This document shows, piece after piece, positions 1 through 5,366 of a DNA stretch of 12,556 nt (positions are counted from its first letter, which is position 1; each line of letters opens with the position of its first letter). Location of the stretch: the NCBI GenBank assembly GCA_963643175.1, contig CAVIJF010000039.1:1-12556 (forward strand), in the 5' to 3' direction. The notes under the pieces are model-generated. The model was given only the letters and a program-made list of their open reading frames with translations, had not been told where the DNA came from and searched no databases. The translations under genes were made by a program, and so were the position numbers. Source of the stretch: CAMEON01 sp963643175 (lineage in GTDB: Bacteria > Bacillota > Clostridia > Oscillospirales > CAG-272).

Positions 1-95
1 GGTGCCGGGGGCGACAGCCCCCGGCGAAACAAACATAGAATCTCCCCCTTCCCCGGAGGGGAAGGGGGTCGGGGGGGTAGGGGAGAAAGGTTTGT
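1..95 (-). repeat. Partial inverted copy (C) of the composite intergenic repeat
   Basis: This is one end of the repeat whose longer copies lie at 2411-2728 and 4954-5305, here in opposite orientation. Two hairpins are visible. The first has arms GCCGGGGGC (4-12) and GCCCCCGGC (17-25) around GACA. The second has arms CCCCCTTCCCC (44-54) and GGGGAAGGGGG (58-68) around GGA. An A-rich spacer (26-43) separates them, as in the reverse complement of the copy at 2411. Positions 58-83 hold four G-runs (4, 5, 7, 4) with 2-nt loops, a canonical G-quadruplex pattern. The window starts inside the element, so its far end is not visible. It lies upstream of the DUF3737 gene. Confidence 0.75.
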
Positions 96-211
96 GCGAG
101 GTTGGGGAGAGCCGGAGACGGCAGGGCACAGACACCCCAATGGACACCGCAAACCTCCCGGATAGCCTGTGCCGCTCCCGGCACAAAGGAAACAAAAAAG
201 CGAGGCACCGC
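96..211 (+). other. Leader region of the DUF3737-patB operon
   Basis: No convincing gene or promoter is visible. A perfect 7-bp hairpin (TGTGCCG, 168-174; CGGCACA, 179-185; loop CTCC) sits about 27 nt before the start codon, followed by an A-rich stretch. A GAGG (202-205) 6 nt before the ATG at 212 is the probable ribosome binding site. The hairpin has no U-tract after it on either strand, so it does not look like a terminator. It could shape the 5' leader, which is inference. The promoter was not found and may lie in or before the repeat at 1-95. Confidence 0.4.
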
Positions 212-1078
212 ATGAAAGAAATCGAGCAACAGATATTCACAGGCGAAAGAGCACTGTTCGCAGAGCATGACCTCTCCCTCAGCAACTGTATATTTCAGGA
301 CGGAGAATCCCCGCTCAAGGAAAGCCGGAATATCACACTGAACGGATGTATGTTCAAATGGAAATACCCCCTGTGGTACAGCCATGACATCACGGCACAG
401 AACTGCACATGGTTCGAAATGGCAAGAGCAGGCGTGTGGTATTCGGAGCGCGTCCGGGTGGAGAACTGCGCCATCGAGGCGCCGAAAAACTTCCGCCGGT
501 GCCTGGAACTGCTGCTGCGCAATGTCTCACTCCCCAATGCAGCCGAAACACTCTGGAACTGTACCGGCGCCGTGCTGGACGGCGTGACGGCAAAGGGCGA
601 CTACTTCGCCATGAACAGCCGCGACCTGACAGTTTCCGGACTGACCCTGTACGGCAATTATTCCTTTGACGGCGCGGAGAATGTCGTCATACGCAACTCG
701 CGCCTGCTGTCCAAGGACGCTTTCTGGAACAGCCGCAATGTCACGGTGTACGATTCCTTCATTTCCGGAGAATACCTCGGCTGGAACGCGCAGAACCTGA
801 CGCTAATCAACTGCACCGTCGAGAGCCTGCAGGGGATGTGCTACGTGGACGGTCTGACCATGCGCAACTGCCGCCTGCTGAACACCACGCTTGCCTTTGA
901 ATACTCCACCGTGCAGGCGGTACTGGTCGGGTACGTGGACAGCATCAAGAACCCGTCCGGCGGCACCATAACGGCGGACGGAATCGGCGAGCTGATTCTG
1001 GAGCGCGACCGGATCGACCCGGCAAAGACGCAGATAGGCTGCGCGGACATCCGGAAACGGACGGGGGATGGCGTATGA
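212..1078 (+). CDS. DUF3737 family protein, predicted right-handed beta-helix
   Basis: The 288-residue protein is recognised as DUF3737, a family of unknown function. Almost the whole chain is built of roughly 20-residue repeats containing N-C/N-S or N-x-T steps and aromatic residues (WYSHDIT, WYSERVRVENC, WNSRNVTVYDS, WNAQNLTLINC). This is the pattern of a solenoid right-handed beta-helix. There is no signal peptide or membrane segment, so it should be cytoplasmic. The frame is open back to the window edge, but the upstream part lies in the repeat. The ATG at 212 is preceded by GAGG and gives the usual family N-terminus (MKEIEQQIFTGERALF), so I chose it. The stop overlaps the start of the patB-like gene by 4 bp (ATGA). 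From memory, DUF3737 genes often sit beside MalY/PatB aminotransferase genes, so a linked role is likely, but no enzymatic activity can be assigned. Confidence 0.88.
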   Translation: MKEIEQQIFTGERALFAEHDLSLSNCIFQDGESPLKESRNITLNGCMFKWKYPLWYSHDITAQNCTWFEMARAGVWYSERVRVENCAIEAPKNFRRCLELLLRNVSLPNAAETLWNCTGAVLDGVTAKGDYFAMNSRDLTVSGLTLYGNYSFDGAENVVIRNSRLLSKDAFWNSRNVTVYDSFISGEYLGWNAQNLTLINCTVESLQGMCYVDGLTMRNCRLLNTTLAFEYSTVQAVLVGYVDSIKNPSGGTITADGIGELILERDRIDPAKTQIGCADIRKRTGDGV

Positions 1079-2253
1079 ACGGCAGGGACACGGAATTTGA
1101 TTTTCTCACCGTCCCCGACCGCCGGGGAACCGGATCGGAGAAGTGGGACGTGGCGCCGGGCGAGCTGCCCATGTGGATAGCAGACATGGATTTCGAGACG
1201 GCGCCCGCCGTCCGGGAGGCAATCGCCCGCCGCGCCGCGCACGGGATTTACGGCTACACGGGAATCCCGGACGCGTGGGCGGACGCCTACGCGGGCTGGT
1301 GGCGCGACCGCCACGGACTGGACGTGCAGCGCGAGTGGCTGGTATTCTGCACCGGCGTGATTCCCGCCATTTCCAGCACGGTGCGCAAGCTGACCACGCC
1401 CGCCGAGAAGGTGGTCGTGCTGACGCCCGTGTACAATATTTTCTTTAATTCCATTCTGAATAACGGGCGCGTGCCGCTGGAATGCCCGCTGGACTTCGAC
1501 CCGGTGACGCTGACCTACTCCCTGAACTTTGAGCGGCTGGAAGCCTGCCTTGCCGACCCGCAGGTGTCCCTGCTGATTCTCTGCAACCCGCACAATCCCA
1601 TCGGGAAGGTATGGGACAGGGAGACGCTTGCCCGCATCGGTTCCCTGTGCCGTGCGCACGGGGTGGTCGTGCTGTCGGACGAGATTCACTGCGACCTGAC
1701 CGCGCCGGGGGTGTTGTATGTCCCGTTCGCGTCGGTGTCCGCCGACTGCCGGGACAACAGCGTGACCTGTCTGGCGCCGACCAAGGCGTTCAATCTGGCG
1801 GGCATTCAGACCGCCGCCGTTCTGGTGCCGGACGCGCATCTGCGTCACCGCGTCTGGCGTGCCCTGAACACCGATGAAGTTGCCGAGCCGAACGTATTCG
1901 CCATCGACGCCGCCATTGCCGCCTTCACGTGCGGCGGCGGCTGGCTGGATGCGCTCCGCGTCCGCATTCAGTCCAATCGGGAGCGTGTGGAGTCCTTTGT
2001 CCGGGCAGAAATTCCGTCCCTGCGGGTTGTCCCCTCCGAGGCGACCTATCTGCTCTGGCTGGACTGTTCCGCTGTCTCCTCCGATTCCGCCGCCCTTGCC
2101 GCTTCTCTCCGTGCCCGCACGGGGCTTTATCTCTCCGCCGGTTCCGTCTACCGCGGCAACGGCTCCTCCTTCCTCCGCATGAACATTGCCTGCCCGCCCG
2201 CTACGCTGGAGGACGGTCTTGCCCGCCTCCGTGCGGGGATAAGGGGGATGTGA
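1075..2253 (+). CDS. patB: PatB/MalY-family PLP-dependent C-S lyase (cystathionine beta-lyase type)
   Basis: The 392-residue protein is a fold-type I PLP enzyme of the MalY/PatB class. Members cleave cystathionine or other cysteine S-conjugates to pyruvate, ammonia and a thiol; MalY of E. coli also modulates the maltose regulator MalT. Visible landmarks are MWIADMDF (33-40) near the N-terminus, YGYTG (59-63), NPHNPIGKVW (171-180), SDEIHCDL (201-208) with D202 placed to contact the PLP pyridine nitrogen, and PTKAFNLAG (235-243) with K237 as the Schiff-base lysine. SFLRMNIACP (365-374) carries R368 for the substrate carboxylate. The length is normal for the family. The start overlaps the preceding stop (ATGA) and a GGGGGA sits just upstream, indicating translational coupling. 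Lyase versus aminotransferase activity cannot be separated from sequence, and a MalT-like regulatory role is not supported here. Confidence 0.93.
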   Translation: MNGRDTEFDFLTVPDRRGTGSEKWDVAPGELPMWIADMDFETAPAVREAIARRAAHGIYGYTGIPDAWADAYAGWWRDRHGLDVQREWLVFCTGVIPAISSTVRKLTTPAEKVVVLTPVYNIFFNSILNNGRVPLECPLDFDPVTLTYSLNFERLEACLADPQVSLLILCNPHNPIGKVWDRETLARIGSLCRAHGVVVLSDEIHCDLTAPGVLYVPFASVSADCRDNSVTCLAPTKAFNLAGIQTAAVLVPDAHLRHRVWRALNTDEVAEPNVFAIDAAIAAFTCGGGWLDALRVRIQSNRERVESFVRAEIPSLRVVPSEATYLLWLDCSAVSSDSAALAASLRARTGLYLSAGSVYRGNGSSFLRMNIACPPATLEDGLARLRAGIRGM

Positions 2254-2259
2254 AAACGC

Positions 2260-2289
2260 GTTGGGGGCTTCTTGAAAGAAGCCCCCAAC
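2260..2289 (+). terminator. Stop-proximal hairpin repeat, copy 1 (after patB)
   Basis: A perfect 13-bp stem (GTTGGGGGCTTCT, 2260-2272; AGAAGCCCCCAAC, 2277-2289) with loop TGAA begins 7 nt after the patB stop codon. There is no clean U-tract behind it, so efficient intrinsic termination on this strand is uncertain. Related copies are at 2744-2773 and 12519-12546. The following 21 bases (2292-2312) are identical to the reverse complement of 12496-12516, so this copy and the one near the window end share more than the hairpin. Confidence 0.65.
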
Positions 2290-2410
2290 CTCCCCAAGAA
2301 CTTTTCTGAAATGGTTCTTTTGGCGGGTCGGCACGGCATACCGGGAGGTTGGCGGTACCGGAGGGGGCTTGCCCCGGAGTTATCCGGGTTTACCTTGCTT
2401 TGGCATAGAC
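2290..2410. other. Non-coding stretch between hairpin copy 1 and the long repeat
   Basis: No gene is supported. The first ~25 bases repeat near 12496-12516. A further hairpin of the same style lies around 2357-2376 (CCGGAGGGGGC, TT, GCCCCGG). The stretch joins the stop-proximal hairpin to the composite repeat that starts near 2411. Confidence 0.4.
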
Positions 2411-2728
2411 TTTCTGTCCCCATCCCCCCGCCCCCCTTCCCCTCCGGGGAAGGGGGAGTTTTTTTGTTTTCTTTTGCAAGGGGCTTCGCCCCTTGCAACC
2501 CCGCGCCTGCGCCGGAAGCGGCACTGGTGCCGGGCGGTTTACCGGACGGGTTATGGCTGCCTCCCGGGAAACCGGAAAGTTGCCCCTTTGCCACCAAACA
2601 GTTTTCCGCTTTCTACCGGGAAGGGGGCAGCCAAGGAGAGTGGGGGGACCGGGGGGAGAGGAACCTCGGCGTTTGAGATGGTCCTCTCCCCCCGGGGCTG
2701 GGCAAAACTGATGCTACCGGGACACAGA
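2411..2728 (+). repeat. Composite structured intergenic repeat, copy A
   Basis: This ~318-bp non-coding element aligns by eye along its length with 4954-5305; its first part also matches 1-95 inverted. Blocks identical to copy B include 2472-2494 (23 bases), GCTTTCTACCGG (2608-2619), GGCAGCCAAGGAG (2626-2638) and CGGCGTTTGAGATGGT (2667-2682). Hairpins in order: 2432-2456 (11-bp stem, CCCCCTTCCCC arm), 2475-2497 (TGCAAGGGGC arm, TTC loop), and 2649-2695, where two 14-base arms (CCGGGGGGAGAGGA and its complement) enclose a 19-nt loop with GTTTGAGATGG. The minus strand of 2418-2442 has four G-runs of 4-6, a canonical quadruplex pattern. No open frame in it resembles a protein. It lies between the convergent patB and flippase genes. 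It could be a MITE-like or REP-like mobile repeat, or a structured RNA. Confidence 0.8.
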
Positions 2729-2743
2729 CCCCAAAAAACAATT

Positions 2744-2773
2744 GTTGGGGGCTTCTTGAAAGAAGCCCCCAAC
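2744..2773 (-). terminator. Stop-proximal hairpin repeat, copy 2: flippase terminator
   Basis: This has the same 13-bp stem as 2260-2289 (GTTGGGGGCTTCT and complement) and begins 8 nt after the flippase stop codon. Read on the minus strand it is followed by AATTGTTTTTT, which makes it a good Rho-independent terminator for the CBS-flippase operon. The palindrome could also act on transcripts arriving from patB. Confidence 0.8.
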
Positions 2774-2781
2774 GCTTCCCC

Positions 2782-4437
2782 CTACCTCTTCCGCTTCAGA
2801 CGGCGGAGGGCGGCGGAGGAAATGCGGCGGAATTCAGGCGTGCGGCGGTTGAAGAGCCAGAAACCGGCGGTCAGGATAACCGCGGTAATCAGGAACAGGG
2901 CAACAAGACGAAGGCGCGCCAGCCAGAGCGGGAGGGAGACAGTGACGGGGAGCGCAAGCTTGACAAGGGCAAGCACACCGCAGAGAACAGCCACTTCCCC
3001 CACCATGCGCAGAAGCTGCCGGAAAAATGCCCGCGTCCCGACACCGAACCCGTGGCGGTGAATGATAATCGGGTCGTACCAGACGTTGACAAGCAGACGC
3101 GACACGGAGGTGGCAATCAGGACACCGAAAAGCCCCCAGTCGCTCCAGCCGAGCCAGTGCACATCCCGCCAGAGCCACGCAAGCAGGACAGACAGACCGA
3201 TGTTCAGCACCGACACAACAACAGGTCGGAACCAGCCCTGCGAGAAAAGCCCGAGCGAGGAACGGAAGGTGAACAGCGTGGTCATGTAGCCCGCAAGGAA
3301 AAAGTTCAGGGATATGGCAATCACGCAGGCGGGGCTGAGCAGGTACTCCGCGTCGGACAGCCAGACGGTCATGAAGGGATTGAACAGCGTAATCATGGCG
3401 GCAGCCGCCAACGCATACAGCCACAGGTTGACGTAGGTCAGCGTCCGGAACAGACTGTAACTCTCCTCCCGGCTCTTTTCCACAAAGTAGTTGCCCAGAC
3501 TCGGCGTCAGTGCCCCCGTAATCAGGCACAGAACGCCGGTCAGCGCCTCCGAAATGAAGGTGTAGTTGGACAGCTGCCCGACACAGACCGTGCCCAGCAT
3601 GGACGAAATAATGATGTTATCCGTACTGTTGAGCGCCACGTGGCTGATGCGGCTGACCGCCGTACTGCCGACATCGCGGGCAAGCCGGCGCACCTCCGCC
3701 TTCTCCAGCGGTGGGACGTCCTGCCTGTGCAGGCACGGATAGAACTTCCGCGCACGCAGGGCGACCCAGATATTTTCCGCCACCGTGGCGGCAAGCTGCA
3801 GCAGCAGGTACGCCGTGAAGGCGGCGGCAGGGTTGCGCCTGCCTATCACCGCCAGCGCCGCAATCTGCAACAGCGCCCGCAGGATGGACAGCACCGACCG
3901 GATATTTGTGCAGATATGCTCCTTCTGATCCGCCACGAATACCGACCGCCGGTAGCCCCAGAACCAGTAGGACACCGCCGAGTTGAGCAGGAACAGGAGA
4001 TAGTAGAACGTCACATACGAAACGTCCGTCTGCCATGCGCCGAACGTCAGCGTGAAGCCGCCCAGCTCCATGTCCTCCGGGAGATTGATCAGCCGGGGCA
4101 GCACCGGAACCAGCGCCAGCCCGATTCCGAAAACGACCCACCCGATGATGGTATACGCCCGGCGGTACACGCGCAGCAGTGCCGCCAGTTTGCGGTCGTC
4201 GTGCTCCGCCAGCGGACGGTACATACTGAACACCATCGCCGTACCGAAGCCCAGTTCCGCCAGCGACAGCATATTCAGCACGTTGGAGTACAACCCGTTG
4301 ACGCCCAGATACACATCGCTCAGGTAGCGGATAAAGACTGTCCGGGCAATGAAATTCAGGAACAGCACCAGTACTTTGGACACGGCACTGGTCATCAGGT
4401 TCTGCAGGACGTTCTGCGCCCGCGACCGGGTCGGCAT
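2782..4437 (-). CDS. Polysaccharide/oligosaccharide flippase (MOP superfamily, Wzx-like)
   Basis: The 551-residue integral membrane protein has about 12-14 hydrophobic segments spread over its length and a basic C-terminus (RRLKRKR). The N-terminal pattern is that of Firmicutes polysaccharide biosynthesis/export proteins: SRAQNVLQN, then a first helix, YLGVNGLYSNVLNMLSLAELG and MVFSMYRPLAEHD. Such proteins are predicted to move lipid-linked sugar units across the cytoplasmic membrane for capsule, exopolysaccharide or wall polymers. No glycosyltransferases lie nearby, so the substrate is unknown. The start is uncertain. I chose the ATG at 4437; a GTG at 4458 in the same frame (7 residues longer) lies 5 nt beyond the stop of the CBS gene and has a GGAG 11 nt upstream. 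Either way the two genes are tightly linked. The hairpin at 2744-2773 ends the unit. Confidence 0.88.
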   Translation of the reverse strand: MPTRSRAQNVLQNLMTSAVSKVLVLFLNFIARTVFIRYLSDVYLGVNGLYSNVLNMLSLAELGFGTAMVFSMYRPLAEHDDRKLAALLRVYRRAYTIIGWVVFGIGLALVPVLPRLINLPEDMELGGFTLTFGAWQTDVSYVTFYYLLFLLNSAVSYWFWGYRRSVFVADQKEHICTNIRSVLSILRALLQIAALAVIGRRNPAAAFTAYLLLQLAATVAENIWVALRARKFYPCLHRQDVPPLEKAEVRRLARDVGSTAVSRISHVALNSTDNIIISSMLGTVCVGQLSNYTFISEALTGVLCLITGALTPSLGNYFVEKSREESYSLFRTLTYVNLWLYALAAAAMITLFNPFMTVWLSDAEYLLSPACVIAISLNFFLAGYMTTLFTFRSSLGLFSQGWFRPVVVSVLNIGLSVLLAWLWRDVHWLGWSDWGLFGVLIATSVSRLLVNVWYDPIIIHRHGFGVGTRAFFRQLLRMVGEVAVLCGVLALVKLALPVTVSLPLWLARLRLVALFLITAVILTAGFWLFNRRTPEFRRISSAALRRLKRKR

Positions 4438-4463
4438 CTGATTGATTACGTTTCCCACGATGC

Positions 4464-4913
4464 TTACTGCTCCCGGCGGACCCACTCCGCAACCGGCATC
4501 GGATCCGTCTCCTCGCACATTCCGTTCCGGAGGCAGTAGGACAGCAGTGCCCGCCGCGTGACGATACCCATGAATATATCGCGGTCATCCACGACCGGGA
4601 CGAAATTCTGTTCCGTTGCGTGGCGGAGCAGTTCCTCCATGGTGGTGGTGACGCGCACCGGCTCATAGCGGTCGGATATGATGTCGTCTATCCTTGCGCG
4701 CTCCATGTCCTTTGTGGTGACGCTCCCCATGCTTAGGATATTCCACAGGAAGTCCCCCTCGTTTATGCATCCGAGAAAGCGTCCGTCCTTGGATATGACC
4801 GGCAGGCAGGCATATCCGTGTCTCTGCATTTTCTCCAGTCCCTGCCGGATACTGCTTCCTTCGCGGATATATGCGACCTGGCTTTTCGGTGTCAGGAAAA
4901 AGGCGATGTTCAT
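4464..4913 (-). CDS. Two-CBS-domain protein, DarB/CbpB-like
   Basis: The small soluble 149-residue protein consists of two CBS motifs (about residues 7-60 and 75-128) and a short tail. HGYACLPVISKDGRFLG (32-48) and NFVPVVDDRDIFMGIVTRR (103-121) are the typical beta-beta-alpha halves that build an adenine-nucleotide site in a Bateman module. Layout and several stretches resemble B. subtilis YkuL/DarB (Listeria CbpB), which binds c-di-AMP and controls partner enzymes. That resemblance is from memory, so the ligand is inferred; AMP, ATP or SAM are alternatives. The start has a textbook AAGGAG 6 nt upstream of the ATG. It is the first gene of a pair with the flippase, suggesting a link between nucleotide or second-messenger state and envelope polymer export. 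The promoter is not clear; the leader runs into the repeat copy at 4954-5305. Confidence 0.87.
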   Translation of the reverse strand: MNIAFFLTPKSQVAYIREGSSIRQGLEKMQRHGYACLPVISKDGRFLGCINEGDFLWNILSMGSVTTKDMERARIDDIISDRYEPVRVTTTMEELLRHATEQNFVPVVDDRDIFMGIVTRRALLSYCLRNGMCEETDPMPVAEWVRREQ

Positions 4914-4953
4914 GCTGTTCTCCTTTTCGGTATTGCGCGGTGAAACCTTAAAG

Positions 4954-5305
4954 CTTTCTCCCCCATCCCCCCGACCCGCGCTCGCAGAGCGCTCTTCCCA
5001 CGCTGGGGAAGGGGGAGTTTCTTAGTTATTTTTTGCAAGGGGCTTCGCCCCTTCCAACCCCAAGCCTGCGCCGGGGGCGGCACTGCGTACCGGGCGGTTT
5101 GCCGGACGGGGTTGCTTGCCTTCCGGTACGCCGGAAACGGTAGCCCGCCTGCACACCCAACAAGTTTTCGCTTTCTACCGGCGGGGCGGGCAGCCAAGGA
5201 GGGAGGGGGACCGGGGGAGATGAAACTATCCGTCGCTATGCGACGGCGGCGTTTGAGATGGTTCCCCCCCGGGGCGGGGAAAAGATAGGCTGCCGGAGCA
5301 GCACT
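4954..5305 (+). repeat. Composite structured intergenic repeat, copy B
   Basis: This second full-length copy corresponds to 2411-2728. Shared blocks are at 5031-5053 (23 identical bases), 5170-5181, 5189-5201 and 5247-5262. The first hairpin is altered: the arm CCCCCTTCCCC is expanded around 4972-5017 with CGCTCGCAGAGCG. The second hairpin (5034 onward) has one mismatch relative to copy A. The terminal structure (CCGGGGG at 5211-5217 with CCCCCGG at 5266-5272) keeps the GTTTGAGATGG loop but contains extra sequence with its own hairpin (CCGTCGC, TAT, GCGACGG; 5230-5246). Together with hairpins around 5306-5366 it fills the 451-bp gap between the GldG-like gene end and the CBS gene start. No protein-like frame is supported. 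Confidence 0.8.
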
Positions 5306-5340
5306 GAAGCCGAACGGCTTACAGCACCTTCCGGAAATCG

Positions 5341-5366
5341 GAGGCAAGCGCCGCGGCGCTTGCCTC
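5341..5366 (-). terminator. Perfect 26-bp palindrome at the end of the ABC operon
   Basis: GAGGCAAGCGCCG followed directly by its exact reverse complement gives a 26-bp perfect palindrome. It overlaps two bases of the TGA stop of the GldG-like gene (5365-5367). Read on the minus strand, a strong G+C-rich stem would form immediately at the stop, but only a weak CGATTT follows, so this is an atypical terminator or an mRNA 3'-end stabiliser. A smaller hairpin (AAGCCG, loop of 2, CGGCTT) lies near 5307-5320. Confidence 0.55.

Noticed and set aside
168..185. Hairpin before the DUF3737 start as a terminator or riboswitch
   Set aside because: There is no U-tract and the structure is too small for any riboswitch I know; kept only as a leader hairpin.
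841..2334. 497-codon minus-strand frame across the patB gene
   Set aside because: Antisense shadow: composition is Gly/Arg-rich without domains, and the plus strand has all PLP-lyase motifs.
2272..3061. Open frames through the 2254-2781 intergenic region on both strands
   Set aside because: They run through repeats and hairpins and translate to Pro/Gly/Arg-rich strings; the similar frames in copy B do not keep reading phase.
3052..4539. 495-codon plus-strand frame across the flippase
   Set aside because: Antisense shadow of a hydrophobic protein, which typically yields Gln/Arg/His-rich translations; no start context or family features.
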